64,000 nt of DNA from Hirsutella rhossiliensis (GCF_020360975.1 NW_025408679.1:248001-312000); one strand, 5' to 3'; counted from the stretch's first letter, positions 1-12,853 are shown. Notes: a model not told the origin generated them from the letters alone. Program-made: numbers and translations.

Positions 1-460
1 ACTTATACCCTTACTAGTTATTTAAATAATTTAATATATCCTCCCTTATTTATTATTTATAGTTACGGTATCTATAATATATAATTATAGCTTATACTAG
101 TATAGTAACCGCTATAGGCCTAGTACCCTACCGCTTACTTAAGGGTAGGGCGTAGTCTCTCTTATACCTTAAGGTACTAGCTACTTTACTACTAAGGGGG
201 GTAGGTACCCTTACTAAGCCGTCGCTCTCTTTTATTAGTATATAAAGGGCCTTAAACTTATTTAGAGCTACCGCGCCTTTAAACTTAAAAGCTAGCTCCT
301 ATATTAAGTCCTAGTAGCTATACTACTTAATAAGGACTTCGCGCTTCTTACCGTAGCCTATATTCTTTTAATAGGCTACCTATAACTTCTTTACTAAGAA
401 CTCCTTCTCCCTTATAATAAGGATAAGGGCTAGTTAAGGATCTATTATCTCTTAGCTTAG
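1..460 (-). pseudogene. RIP-decayed Gypsy integrase/chromodomain 3' relic
   Basis: On the minus strand at about 345-235, a conceptual reading gives a stretch resembling (E)VLIKW..Y..L-x-E..FK-x(5)-ALNKFKALY. This matches the better preserved chromodomain of element B (minus, about 5400-5240). A chromodomain at the C-terminus of integrase is the hallmark of chromoviruses (Ty3/Gypsy) and targets insertion to heterochromatin. All reading frames are broken by TAA/TAG. It is the oldest layer here: element B2 is inserted at its right edge (position 461). The rest of the element lies left of the window. The element class is fairly sure; the exact family is not. Confidence 0.6.
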
Positions 461-548
461 TATAAGAGTTTTTAACTATTATAAGTTATAGGCTTAAGCT
501 ATAACCTAAGCTAGGTAGTTATATATAAAGGGCTAGGTCCTATATATA
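461..548 (+). repeat. 5' LTR of Gypsy copy B2, left half
   Basis: The stretch from TATAAGAGTTTTTAACTATT onward matches the LTR of element B read on the minus strand (start TATAAGAGTCTTTAACTATT, former TGTAAGAG). The match breaks at 548, where element A begins, and resumes after A at 21310. The two halves sum to about 190 bp against 186 bp for B, so A landed inside this LTR. Confidence 0.8.
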
Positions 549-1018
549 TATTACGACTACGGTCTAGTAAACCGCGGGGACTAGTATATATTACGAGGAC
601 ACGTAACGTAGGGAGCAAGGAATATTAAATAGACTAACGGGCTAATTAAGTTTAGAGTAACGGGTTACTTTAGCGCTCTAACGCTCTATAGCTAGGATCG
701 TAGGATCGCTCTAGCGCCCTAGCGCTCCTAAGTAACGGGATTACTTAGTGCTCTCGGCGATCTAAGGAAGCTCTTAAGATATACAAGGAAAGAACGGAAT
801 ACTCCTTTAAATAGATAGCTCGATAGCTTTTAATATATTATAGATCTTTATTACGATTCTATCTTTAATTTTAATTACTTAGTTATAGTCTATAGTCTAT
901 AACCTCTAACGTATTACTAACGTAATATATATATTACTACTTAGACTACGCCTTATTATATCTACTAATATAAACCCCTCGATAGGTTTATCCCTTAGGA
1001 ATAATACTAGTCGTTATA
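549..1018 (+). repeat. 5' LTR of chromovirus A
   Basis: 470 bp, starts TATTACGAC and ends GTCGTTATA (former TGTTACGAC...GTCGTTACA). It pairs with 20835-21304; differences are mainly C/T and G/A. The left target duplication is ATATA at 544-548. Confidence 0.93.
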
Positions 1019-1990
1019 CGTTAAAAGCTCTTATTTAGTATAATACCGCGTTACTTTAAGTAATATCGTAACTATTAATATACCTATATAGTAAGCTAGA
1101 TTAACTAACTCTAAAGCTACTATATCGCTTTAAGATATAATATACGAGATTATTACCCTTTAATAAGAGGTATAGTTACTTAGGAACGGAGGAGGCAATA
1201 GATAAGTTAGGGACCTTAGAAAAGTAGTTAAACTAAAGTAGCTAGGACTATTCGATAGTACTTATAGTAGTCTTTAAGACTTTCTTACCTAACTTAAGGC
1301 CTACTACTAGTTTTACTTAATAAAACTTTTAAACCTAGTCGAAAAGGTACTCTATATAGGAAATTATTTATTTAAAACAGTACTCGCTTAGTTTAGACCT
1401 ATTATAAGGGACTATCTTAATAACTAACTAGTATAATAAAATAGCAAAATAGATAAAGCCTTTACTAGTTTCTAAGGATTTAAAGAAGCTATTACTAAGG
1501 TATTTAGAATAACTAATAAAGAACGAGAAGCTAAATAAAAACTTCGAGAACTTTAATAAAGGACCTTAGTATTAAACTATACTACTAAATTCCGTTAAGT
1601 TACCTTAAAACTTAAATAAGACAACGAACCCCTTATATTGCGATTCTATAATAGACTTAGGAAAGAAGTTAAGGATAAACTTTATAAGGAAGATTAACCT
1701 AACGGCCTCTTAAACTATATCGCTATAGTAGTATAAATTAATAATAAATAGTATACGCGACGCTAAGAAAAGAAATAAGGAAGAGGAAACTAAAACCCTT
1801 CTTATAAGAATAACTTTAACTAACGCGCTAACTATAAGAAGAAGCGCGAAACTCTTATTACCTACGCTTATATAACTAACTTAGGTAGGATAGATCTAAA
1901 TATAATATAAAAAAGCAAAGGAAAGTATTTTAACTATAGGAAAATTAAATATTACTCTAAAAAATATAGATAACCTTATAAGGAGAAGAA
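1019..1990 (+). pseudogene. Gag relic of chromovirus A
   Basis: The region between the 5' LTR and the CCHC knuckle holds a decayed gag (structural capsid/nucleocapsid protein of the virus-like particle). At 1926-1967 the codons read Y-F-N-Y-R-K-I-K-Y-Y-S-K-K-Y. With Y as RIPed C or H this is exactly CX2CX4HX4C, the nucleocapsid zinc knuckle that binds genomic RNA. Frames are broken by TAA/TAG throughout. The gag start cannot be fixed because ATG codons have become ATA. Confidence 0.75.
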
Positions 1991-3443
1991 AACCTACTAA
2001 GTACTAGCCCTAAAAGGTAAGAAATACCTAAACGCTATTAATAGATAGAAACTAAAGTATAAACTCCTTAGTTAGACTATATACTATAACGATAAATATA
2101 CGGTATACTTAAGTAATAAGAACGGTACTAAATAGTTCTTAAGGCTACTAAAGAAAACCCTTATAATAATATAATAAAGGGATCCTAAAATATAGAAATA
2201 AGTTAAATTTATAGAATTAAAATACCCTTATCTTAAAGGAGTCTCTTAGGACTAGATTAAGAAAAACGGTAAACGATTTTAGGAAGATATATAAAATAAA
2301 AATCGATAATAATAATAAGTAGTTTATAAATAATATAATAAAGAAGATATAGATATAGCCCTTATACTTATAAAACTTAGATAATAACCTAAGGAAGAAT
2401 AACGAAGTATCGACGATATAAGCTTTAAAGAATAAGAAATACCTAGAGAAATAAAAGATAAGAACGAACTTATACTACTACCCTCGCTATTAAAGGAGAA
2501 TACTATAATTAAAGAACACGCTTTATACTTTAAAGAATTTAAAGAAATACTTAAAATTAAAACCTAATAAATACCTTAAATTCTTATAGAAAACTAATAA
2601 GCTATATTAATTTAGTATTAACTAGCACTATATAGAAGAGACTACGCTATAGCTATCGCTATAGTTAATACCTTTATAGCTCTATAACGAAAATAGTAAC
2701 TATAATAAGAATTTAAAGATAATCTATAAATACTACTTACTTATAAGTACTATAAGTATATTTTATAGATATTATACGTTTACCTAGATTATATAATATA
2801 CTTTTAGATAAAAGCACGATATAATGCCTTCTTAGTTAGGTTTAAAGGATAAGTACTTTCGAAACCCTACTTAAGTATAGAACTAAACTACTAGAAAATC
2901 GATTAACGTTACCTAAATAACTAAGTTATATTATTAGAACCTAATTACGGTATACTACTTAAATACCGCGATAATTATAGTTTATTAATAAGATATCTTT
3001 TAAAGATATATAAAATCTATAAATACGCTAAAATAAAAGAATAGTATAACGCTACTTACTTTAAGGTATTTAAACCCTTAATCTTTTAAAGACTTATATA
3101 ATAAGTTAAATATAATAAGGAAGATTATAACGAATATATATACCTAAACTATAGAGTTTATAAATATAAAAAAGTATAGGTATAGTATAAACGATATAAT
3201 AGTATACTAAAAGATTATTAGTAATATATATAAAGGCTATAAGCTATATTTAACTAAGGAAAAATCGATATAAAAATACTACGCGAAAAATAAAAAGACG
3301 CTAAATAAAAACTTAACCTTTAGTATAAAAATAAATAAAATTATAAAGTATAGTATATAATTAACTATAAAGTAATATAATATAAACGATATAGCGTTAA
3401 GAAATAAGAAATCTTTAATTAGCTATAAGGAATTAGTCTCTTA
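1991..3443 (+). pseudogene. Chromovirus A, gag-protease linker, left of B insertion
   Basis: A RIPed coding relic rich in lysine and asparagine codons and stops, between the nucleocapsid knuckle and the protease. I could not assign a domain to it. It ends at TCTTA (3439-3443), the target duplication of element B; the host reading resumes at 10421. Confidence 0.6.
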
Positions 3444-3629
3444 TATTATAGAGTAAGTAGAGGCGTATATATAAGTGCTATATATAGGATAATATTAATA
3501 AGCTATATAGAGCTCTTTTATACGCGGCTAGCCCGCCCTTATACTTATAGGATCCGGCCCTTTATATATAACTATATAGCTTAGGCCGCGGCTTAAGCCT
3601 ATTACCTATAATAGTTAAAGACTCTTATA
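3444..3629 (-). repeat. 3' LTR of chromovirus B
   Basis: 186 bp. Plus-strand ends are TATTATAGAG and GACTCTTATA. The copy at 10235 keeps TATTACGGAG, so the ancestral end was TGTTACGG...; the differences are RIP transitions. Confidence 0.95.
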
Positions 3630-3924
3630 TAATGCCCTCCCTTAAGCGCGGCGTAGCGCTGCCCTATTAACGGCTCCTATATAATTAGGCCCGTACCGCG
3701 GGCTCTTCCCTACCCTTTCCGTTAATAAGGCTAGCCCTACTAGCCCTATTATCCCTGCGCCTATTAGCCTAGGTAGCTAGGACCTAGCTCTATACTTATC
3801 GGCCGGCTAGCCGTTTAAATAAGGGCGTAACCTATTATATACGCCCCTAGGTAGCTAGCGGCTAGTCTAAACCTATATAAGCTTTAAGTTGCCCGTCCCC
3901 TCTACCTTAGGTAGTATTCTCTAC

Positions 3925-3998
3925 TAAGGGGTATATAAAGCGGCATCCCCCCCTTCCCCCTTCCTTTCCTTCTCTCCTTTCTTTAACCGTAGTAATAG
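3925..3998 (+). promoter_or_regulatory. TATA box and pyrimidine tract for antisense ORF in B
   Basis: GTATATAAAGCGG at 3931-3943 is followed by about 50 bases of almost pure C/T (3945-3995). A TATA box followed by a CT-rich start region is the classic layout of strong filamentous-fungal promoters. It faces right, against the gag-pol direction, and toward the ORF at 4067-5098. This is inferred from sequence only. Confidence 0.5.
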
Positions 3999-4066
3999 TA
4001 TTAATAAGTAAGTTCCGCTCTACCTAAGGCGTTAGTCTATTCCTAGCTATATAGGCTGCTCTATTA

Positions 4067-5098
4067 ATATATACTTATAGTAATAGCGGTAGTAGTAATA
4101 ATAGCCCTAATAATAATAATAACTCTAATTAGTAAGTTCCGCGCCTTATAGAGCGGGAGGCCGTATTTTATCGTACTAACTTCCGCGATAGGTATATCCG
4201 CCTCTCTCTCTTTTACCTCCTCTTTCTTAGAGCGTATAGAGTCGTTCGTCGACGCTGTGCTAGCCGCGGCCGACGACGACTCCGCCGCTACCGCCGCTCC
4301 TACCCGCGCCGCTACTACCGCTCCTACCGCCGCCGCCGCCGCCTCTACTACGCTATTCGCTCTTACGTCGCCCCTTAAGGTAATAACGCCGTCCCCGCTA
4401 CTACCCGTAACGCCCGGCCCCTCGGCCCCCGCCTCTATCTCCGCTACCCCCGTAAGTCTATAGTTAGGTAAGCGTAATAGACGTTATCCGCTAACCTCCT
4501 ATAGTATAAGCGCTAAGTATAGGCCGGCGCCGCCCGCTTAGCCCCTTATATACGTTATACGTTATAGGAGCTCGACTACTCCGACTAGGCCGGGCGCCGC
4601 CGCCGCGGCAGCTACTATTAGTACGCGCGAGCCGGCCGCGCCTATAAGGCGGCGCCTCCTATCCTACTTACTATAGCGTCGGCTTAAAAGGCCGGCTCGT
4701 ATAGGTAGGCGTAAGGGGCTACTAAGAAGCGCCTTACCGCCGCCGCTGCCGCCTACCGTAATCTCTATGCCCTTAAGCGATAGGGCCTTATACCTAAGTA
4801 AGTCCTACTCCTTTGCTCCCTTATTTCCGCCTCTAATATACCTAGCGCTAGGGATACTACCTCCGTTGCCTTATCGGCGGTCCCCTTAGCCGTGCCCGCC
4901 TCTACTACCGCCGCTGCCCCTACTACCGCCGCTAGCCGCCGCCCTTCTACCCCTAGAGCCGCCGCCGCCGCCGACTAGCTTATAGGCTTAGAGGGCCGCC
5001 TTAGCGCCCTAGAAACCGCCGCCGCCGCTAATAAGAAGGAGGAGGCTAACGAGGACGACGATAATAAGGATAATAATAATAATAACGATAAGGAATAG
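4067..5098 (+). pseudogene. GC-rich antisense accessory ORF inside chromovirus B, unknown function
   Basis: A plus-strand frame (about 343 codons) runs from a probable former ATG (ATA at 4067-4069) to TAG at 5096-5098, provided TAA/TAG are read as RIPed CAA/CAG. Features along it are an acidic/serine start (S-D-S-G-S-S-D-D type), basic and alanine-rich middle parts, a coiled-coil-like segment (LIGLEGRLSALETAAAA, about residues 305-321) and a strongly acidic D/N tail. In the first third a second frame (4257-4463) is free of stops and alanine/proline-rich, so a frameshift or a different true frame is possible. It lies convergent to integrase. I do not recognise a family. It could be an antisense retrotransposon ORF or a captured host gene. 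Confidence 0.45.
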
Positions 5099-5229
5099 GC
5101 CTAGGTAGTCTAAGGGCTCCGCCCTATAATAAATGCTATTTTTATCTCCGCTTATACTATTACGCTTATATTACCTATATTACTATAACTACCTCTTTTA
5201 CTATACTTACTTTATAGTCCTAGCTTAGG

Positions 5230-6750
5230 CTATTATTAGTAGTCTACTAGTTTATTATTCTTATCTACCGTTCTAAATAAGGCTTTAAACTTATTAAGGG
5301 CTATAGTTCCTATAAACTTATATATAGGTTCTTATATAAGGTCGAGATACCCGCGCTACTTAATAAGGACCTCTTAGCGTTTCCCCTTACTAACCTTTTT
5401 CTAGCGCGCGGCCTATATCTCTTTAACCTTAAACTTATCCTTTCCTTTTACCTTAATTATAAGCGGTTAAGCGTCCGCTACTTCTTATCTAAGCAGCGGG
5501 TTAAAGGAGGCTTTATAAAGGAGGTCTACGTTAATCTTATTATAGACCCCTATTAAGAGACTATCAAGCTCTATAACCTATAGGCTAATAACCCTCTATA
5601 CTATAAACTTTACGTATAGCTAGTTAAGCTTCTTCTTTAGCTATACCGACCTATAGTTATAAAGGTCTAGCTATACCTTATCTCTTACCGTAAACCTATC
5701 TACTAGGGCCTTAGTCTTATTAGCGTGCCGTTCTTAATCTTACGCCGCGGTAGCTATCGCGGATTAATAATAATCTATAGTCTCTTATAGCTTTTATATA
5801 AACGTAGAGGCGCGGCCCTTTAATACCGAATTACTATACTGCTCCGCTACTATATCTATAGTAAATAGGACTAGTAAGGGTAGTTTAAAGCTATACGTTA
5901 TAAAGAAAGGAGCTATCTTAATAGAGGTATATAGTTTACTATTTAATATAAGTTAGGCCGCGGGGAGCTAATAGTCTTAGTCTACTTAGTTATAGGCTAC
6001 GACGGCCTATAGGTAAGCCTATACCTCTTAGTTAACCCTCTTAGGCCCTCTATCGGTCTATAAGTAATATACTATACTAAGTAGCTATATAATCTAAAGT
6101 AGTTAGTATAGGTACTATTAAAAGCAGCTAGTTTAATTCGATCCCTTATCGCTTATAATAAAGGCTAGCTAGCTATATAAGCGGGCCTAGTATTATAGGA
6201 AGCGCTCTACGTAAGACTTTATATCTATAAACGGTATTAGCTTTAATACTATAAACTTACTAAGTCGGTCCTTAATTACCTATATATAGCGGTTACCGCC
6301 CTCTATAAGTAAGAGGTCTATTATAAAGTCTATCTATATATATATATAGAACTAGTTAGGTACTAAAAGCTACTTAAGTAGCCCCTTAAGCTACGCCCTT
6401 TAAATCTTAGTATAGCTATAGATATCGTAGTTATAAAGGAAGCGGCGAATATAGTACTATAGGAGGGGCTAGTAGAAATCCCTCGCGAGGCCTACTACTA
6501 TGCCCTGCCTACCTAGGTAGCCTACGATACTAGAGTTATAGACGAGCTAGACTAGCTTCCCTTAGAGCTCGTTCTATTTATTTAGCTCCGGCGGTCTATC
6601 CTTCTCCTTAGCTTCTATAGTATACGGCGCGCCCGGCACCTATAGTCTTCCCCGCTAACGTAGGTGCCCTTATAGGTCGATATAATAGTCGGCTACTTAT
6701 ACCTTTAGCTTTAGCTTTAGATTAAGGCGTCGAGCGCCGGACTTAACGGC
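5230..6750 (-). pseudogene. Integrase and chromodomain relic of chromovirus B
   Basis: The minus-strand reading gives integrase core segments (for example YIDIDIDFIIDLL and VIKDRLSKF, corresponding to the D-x-I..L and VDR(L)TK motifs) and the usual C-terminal region. It ends in a chromodomain at about 5400-5240 reading VLIK-W-RGYLDLI-W-EP-x(9)-ALNKFKALF, with W codons now TAG. Integrase inserts the cDNA; the chromodomain reads histone marks. Stops are common, so it is non-functional. Confidence 0.8.
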
Positions 6751-7099
6751 GCGGCGCACGCTCTCGTAAGTACGGTCTAGAAACGATATCCTATCCTATA
6801 AGCGCTAGAGGACCTTATCTTAGAATACCCGCGCCGCACGCGCCCCTAGGCCGGTCTATCCCTCCTCGCCGGGCCGAGGCAAAGGTATAGGGGAAGGCTT
6901 ATCTATTAGCGCCGCGCCTTCCTCTACTAAGGAAGCTCCTATATAAGTCCGTAGCACTTCTTATAGGATAAGCTATAGATCCCGGGCCTTAATATTTACT
7001 CCTATCGGCCGGTCTTAATCCCTCTAGGAAAGTATATCTAAGACTATAGAGTCCCGCCCTAGCCGGTACTTAATCGAGAAGTTAAAGCGTAAGAGATAC

Positions 7100-8700
7100 T
7101 CCGCTTAGCGGGCTTACTACTCTAAGAGGTACTAGCGAGTTATAAAGTACTTAAGGTTCCTATAGTTTATAAGAACCTTAAAGCTCTTATAGCTTTAGAG
7201 CTCTACTTACTATTGCTTAAGGTAGCTAATAATCGCTAGTATCTCTTTATCGTAAATAGCGTAATTCTACTCTACTAAGGTTAGCTTATAGGAGTAGAAC
7301 GCTACCGGTTACTTCCGCCTATCTACCTCCTAAGAGAGCGTTCTTCTAAGTGCCTAGCTACTATAGTCTACTTTAATTAATATAGACCGGTCGAAGTCCT
7401 ACTAAAGTAGTACTAGGGCTTAAGAGAATAGGTCCTTAAGCGTATAGAACGCTCCTTCTTATACGGGCCCTTAGTAAAAGGCGGTCCGCTTCCTAGTAAT
7501 CTCGTTTAAGGGCATTATAATATAGGAGAAGCCCTTAATAAATATCCTATAATAGTTCGCGAACCTAAGGAAGCTCCGTACGCCTATCTATATAGTTAGG
7601 GTAGCTTAGTCCTAAATCGCCTAGATCTTTATAGGATCCGCCTATATACCTATACTAGCGTAGATAATAAAGCCTAGGTACTTAACCCTCTTAACCTTAA
7701 ATTTATACTTATCTAGGTCCAGGTAGAGCCTATAAAGTTAGAGGCGCTCTAGGACCCTCCGTACTTTCTATATATAGTCCTTATAAGAGCCGCTTATATA
7801 AATAAGGATATTATCTATATATATAAAAGCGAACTTATTAAGGAAGTCCTAAAGTACGTTATTAATATAACGCTAGAAGGTAGCGGGCGCTCCTAAGAGG
7901 CTAAAGGGCGTTATAAGCTACTTAAATAAGCCGTAGTATATATAGAACGCCGTCTTTTACTCGTTACCCTCTAAGATCTATACCTTATAGAACGCCTATT
8001 TTATATCTAGCTTCGTAAACTACTTCGCCTTTAAAAGGTTATAGAGCGTATCTAAGATTAAGGGTAAGGGGTAGCGGTCTAGCCTTATAATTACGTTTAG
8101 AGCCTTATAATTATAATAGAACTATATCCCGCCCCTTAGTTTATATATAAATAGGACTAGCGCTCTTACTTCGGAGCTACTTACTTAAATAAAACCCTTA
8201 TCTAGGAAGTCCCTTAGTATCTTCTTTAGTACTAGCAGCTCCGCGTATAATATACTATATAGCGGTCTAAATAGTATAGGTAGTTCCTACCCCTTCTTAT
8301 CGGTATAGAGTATAATCTTATAGTCTACCCCTAGCTTATATAGGTTAAGCTTATCCGCTTCCTAGGACTTAAATAGCGGTAGGAGGTCGTAAAAGCGCTC
8401 TAGTATCTACTACTATAGCTTAGAGGGCGACTTTAGCTTCTTTGCCTAAAGGGCCTTATCGATATCCGCTAGGCTAACTATATAGACCGCTATATTAGCC
8501 GCTGCCCGGCCTTCCTCCCGCTTTAACCGTTATATAGTTCCTATAAAGATAAAGGTAAGGACTTCTTATACTAAGTATAAAGCTCGTACGCTTAGTCCTA
8601 TACTTATAGAACCGTCGTTATAGCGGACCTACCGTTATATAGGCCTAAACTATAGCTACTTTTAGTATAGAACCGAGTATAACTTTATATATAATAACTA
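7100..8700 (-). pseudogene. Reverse transcriptase and RNase H relic of chromovirus B
   Basis: On the minus strand, FAFIYIDNILIY at about 7840-7800 is the RT active-site block (YIDD-ILIY, with D changed to N by RIP). Upstream FTKLDIKQAFYKVQI is the preceding RT motif, and GGIQFYYNYKALN the region before it. RNase H follows (YAIYDKEILAIISYLK, about 7260-7210). Together they copy the genomic RNA into DNA. Stop codons interrupt the frame. Confidence 0.85.
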
Positions 8701-8839
8701 GGGTTTCCCGAGGATTAAGGGAAACTCTAGTTAGGGGATTATATAGGCTACGATAAGCTTATAGTAACTATTAACCTCTATAGCTAGCTATATAATGCCC
8801 TTAATTACCGTACCCTCTATCGCGCTTAAGGCGCCCTTT

Positions 8840-10150
8840 ACTTACCTTAGGGCGATCTTTTCTACTAGTACTTATATCTCTTATATAAGCGCCTTATTAA
8901 CTATAGCGTAGTACTAGTAGCCCTCGTCTATAAGGGCGGCGATAGGTAAGGAGTTATTAACTATAACCTATATTATAGTAGGCTCCTCTTTTATATAGGC
9001 GGATAATTCCTCTTTTTCCTTTACTAGTACTAGTAATTAGGGCTCTAAAGCCCGTCTTTACTCTAGAGCTACTCTTTTTCCTCTAGGCCTAAGGGAGCGG
9101 AGTCCTCTTTATCGTCTAAGGTAAAGAGCGGTTATATCTTCGCTACTTAAACTACTATAGGCCGCTTAGCTAAAAGGAAAGGGCATTTTAATATAAAGTA
9201 TATAAACGCGCTATAATATAGGCAACGGCCGTTAGCCTTCTTTTTCCCGATTTCCTCGCTCGTTACCTACTTCGCCTACTACTTAGAGAGCGGGATAGTA
9301 TAGGGGATATTTAAAGACGACTTCTTACTACGTTTAGCTCGGTCTATATAAGTAGCCGATATTAAGGTATCTCTATTAGTATCGATAGTCGGCTATTCCT
9401 TTTATAGAAGGGCGGTAATCCTATTACCGCTATATAGCGTACGCTTATAAAGCTTTTAGAAACGCGGCGTTTACTTATAGCCCTATACTACCTTTATTAA
9501 CCGGCTTATATACTCGCCGTAGTTAGTAGGTATAATTATAGGGATAAGTAGCTCCCGTAAGGCCGGCGTAATCGAGTTCCGTAACTATATAAGCTTCGCG
9601 CTATCTTTTTATACCGTGGTTCCCGCTACTCGTAAGAGCGTCTCTTTAAAGTCGGGGAGGAATTCGCTAAAGGTCTACCTATCCTTTTACTTAAGGGTCT
9701 ATAGCCTATCCTACGCCTTCTCCCGCTCCTATACGTTGCCGAACGTATATATAAGGTATTAGAAGAAGTCCTATAGGTCGCGTCTACCTCTAGGGCCGCT
9801 CTTATCCTAGAATCTAGAGATCCGCCGTATCTAAGGCTCCGGTAGCGTATAGAGGAGCGAATACCATACTATATTATAATAGCCGTTTAGGCCCTATTTC
9901 TTATCTATTATAAACTTCGTCTATAGCCGGCTAAGGAATAAATAGAAGGACTTAGGCTTACTATCCTAAGTCGGCTAAGGAAGCGGCTTTTATATCGGTA
10001 GTGCCGCCGCCGTAACTAGTATTACTAAGGTTATAGGGGTTAACGCTAGTCTCGTAGACGGCTCCCTTAGTATAGCGAGAACCTTATTCTTTTCGCTAGC
10101 CGTCGCGCTTCTAATCGCTTCTAGGATAGCTATAATACTTCTTATCCGCC
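8840..10150 (-). pseudogene. Gag and protease relic of chromovirus B
   Basis: The minus strand carries gag from near the 5' LTR. The nucleocapsid knuckle lies at 9183-9224: C-L-Y-Y-S-A-F-I-Y-F-I-L-K-C, which is CX2CX4HX4C once RIPed Y is read as C or H. Aspartic protease-like sequence follows at about 8960-8700 (ALIDEGYYYY, then LEFPLILGKPWL). The gag start was not fixed. Confidence 0.75.
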
Positions 10151-10234
10151 TAGGGGGTAGCGGGGTGCTCCCTTAGGGAAGCGGTACCCTTTCTAGGGAG
10201 ATATCTATTAAATCTATTAGTTAATAGCTTATAC

Positions 10235-10420
10235 TATTACGGAGTAGGTAGAGGCGTATACGTAGGTGCCGTCTATAGGATAATATTAATAAGCTATATA
10301 GAGCTCTTCTATACGCGGCTAGCCCGCCCTTATACTTATAGGATCCGGCCCTCCGTATATAACTATATAGCTTAGGCCGCGGCCTAAGCCTATTACCTAT
10401 AATAGTTAAAGACTCTTATA
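10235..10420 (-). repeat. 5' LTR of chromovirus B
   Basis: 186 bp, less RIPed than its partner at 3444. It is followed on the right by the TCTTA duplication at 10421-10425, where element A resumes. Confidence 0.95.
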
Positions 10421-10425
10421 TCTTA

Positions 10426-12853
10426 AGCTTTAGTATAATACTATATAACGAAAATATAAAGAAACGATATTAATAATAAATTAAAGAAGAATACTTAAAT
10501 AAAATAAATAAAGACTAAGTAAAAAATAAGGTACGCTATCTATAAAAAGGCTATAGACTAGTACGATATAATAAGATCTAAGGACCTTATATATAGTAAC
10601 GGTAAGCTATAGTAACTAAATAGTATTAGATATTTAAATCGCGGGATATTATATATATATACTTTTAAACTATAGCGCGATAGGTAATTACGTTTTACCT
10701 AAAGTCGTTAATTATTACTAACTTATATAGAGATATAAGAAAGATCTATATAAACTTATAAATATTAAAAGAGAAGCCTTTAACTATAATAATAGAATTA
10801 TTAATATAGAGATTAATTACCTTAATATTAATATCTAAGGCTATAATAAATAAGTTAACTTCGATATTATAGATATTAAAGAATATAACCTTATATTAGG
10901 GCTTCTATAGCTATAGGAGAGCAACCTATTAATTAACTAGAGAACTAACTAGCTATATTAGAATAAAGATATAAGTTTCTAGGACTAGTAGATTTAAAAG
11001 AAAGTAAAATTTTATAATAATTTAGCTACTAAATAAGATAAAAGGGATAACCGTTTAAGTAAATTATTATAAGCTTTAGCGATATAAACGAAAATAGTAA
11101 CTAAACTAGTAGATATAATAAAATTAACTAATAAGACCTACGTACTAACTAATATAGCTATATAACCTAGTATCTAATATAAATAAAATAAAGGATATAA
11201 TATAAAGATCTAAAGAGTTATTACTACTCTAAGGAAAGACCTTAAATAAATTAATAAAGAGCTTAAGTAAAGAGAAACTAGCTTTTAAAGGAAAGAATAA
11301 AGCCTATAAGATAGAATAAAGAATATCCTATAAAAATACCGGAAATATAATAAACTCTTTAAGGAAGAACTTAAGATAGGGTTACCTAAATATAGCTAAT
11401 AAGACTACGAAATTTATCCTAAGGATAAAATAACGCTAACGTTCTATAAGATCTATAACTTAAATAAAAAGTAACTATAAACGCTATATAACTACCTCGA
11501 TAAGAATCTATAAAAGGGATATATATAAAAGTTAATATTTAAAGTAAGCTACCTAGTTATATTTATTTTAAAGAAAAATAGTAAGCTATAACTAGTTATT
11601 AACTATAGACGCTTAAACGATATTATAATAAAGAACTAAATACTATTTTACTTATATCGGAACTATAAGATCGACTATATAGTAAAAAATAGTTTATAGC
11701 CCTCGATCTTAAAGGCGCTTATAACTTAATATATATAAAAAAGGGATATAAATAGATAATAGCTATTAAAATAAAATTTAAACTATTTAAATATCTAGTA
11801 ATACTATTTAGACTTATAAATATACTAGCTACCTTTTAATAGATAATTAATAGTATCCTATATAAATACTTAAATATCTTTATAGTAGTATACCTAGATA
11901 ATATCCTAATCTTCTTAGATACCTTAGAAGAATATAAGGAATACGTCTATAAAGTACTCTATGTACTTTAGAATATAAAGTTACTAGTTAAACTAAAGAA
12001 AAGTAAGTTCTATATATAAGAAGTAGACTTCCTTAGATATACGATCTTACTAAGAGAGATATAAATATAACTAAATAAGATTAACTTAGTTAAAGAATAG
12101 CTATTACTAAAGAATATTAAGGACGTATAAAGTTTCCTAGGATTTATAAATTACTACTAATAATTTATTAAAGATCTTAAAAAGATCGTAGTACTATTAT
12201 ACGACTTAATAAAGAAGGAAAAAGAATTTATATAGGACGATAAAGCTAATAAAGCTTTTAAATATATTAAAACTACGATTATATAAAAACTAGTCTTAAC
12301 TACCTTCGATTTAAAACAATAAATTACCTTAAAACTAATATATTAGACTTTACTTTAAGAGTATAAATCGGATAAAAGGATAATAAAGGAAGACTATAAC
12401 TAATTATATTCTACTTAAAGAAGCTATATAGTATAGAACTTAATTACCCTATCTATAATAAAGAGTTCCTTATAATTATTTAAGCTTTTAAGGAATTTCG
12501 ATACTACCTTCTTAGAAGTAAATATAAAGTTAAGGTCTATATAGACTATAAGAATATCTTATATTTTATAACAACGTAATAGTTAAACGGACGATAGATT
12601 TAATAGGCTAAATACTTATTAGAATTCGACTATAAAATAATCTATAGAAAAGGAATAGAAAACGGTCGAGCTAATACCCTTAGTCGACGAAGTAACTATA
12701 ATATAAAGGCACCTATAGTAAAAGGATAGCTCTTAGAAATTAACAAAAACGGGAACTACTAGTAACGATAGCTAAATATAATATTTAAAGTATAACCTAA
12801 CGACTTAATATACTAAAAGATCCTAAAATAGATAAAAGAATATAAAGCACTAA
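10426..12853 (+). pseudogene. Protease, RT and RNase H relic of chromovirus A
   Basis: A continuation of A after B. The protease end reads DI-x-DIKEYNLILGLL near 10855-10960, matching the ILG-PWL block. RT reads KGYIRK...YLVIFILKKNSKLQLVINYRRLND (about 11515-11630), then VVYLDNILIF at 11885-11910, the YLDD active site with D changed to N. RNase H reads YSIELNYPIYNKEFL at about 12430-12475. The region ends at the Copia C insertion. Confidence 0.88.

Larger units (their letters stand above)
3444..10420 (-). mobile_element. Ty3/Gypsy chromovirus B nested in A
   Basis: A 6,977-bp element with identical-length 186-bp LTRs (3444-3629, 10235-10420) and a perfect 5-bp target duplication TCTTA (3439-3443, 10421-10425). 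Orientation is minus. On the minus strand a polypurine tract (AAGGGAGGGCATTA) precedes the LTR at 3629, and gag, protease, RT, RNase H, integrase and chromodomain run from right to left. CA/TG are largely gone but CG-rich tracts survive. It is unusual in carrying a GC-rich ORF in the opposite (plus) direction between chromodomain and 3' LTR. Confidence 0.95.

Noticed and set aside
4257..4463. Alanine/proline-rich 68-codon frame taken alone as a gene
   Set aside because: Probably only an alternative frame of the longer plus-strand accessory relic 4067-5098; not listed separately.
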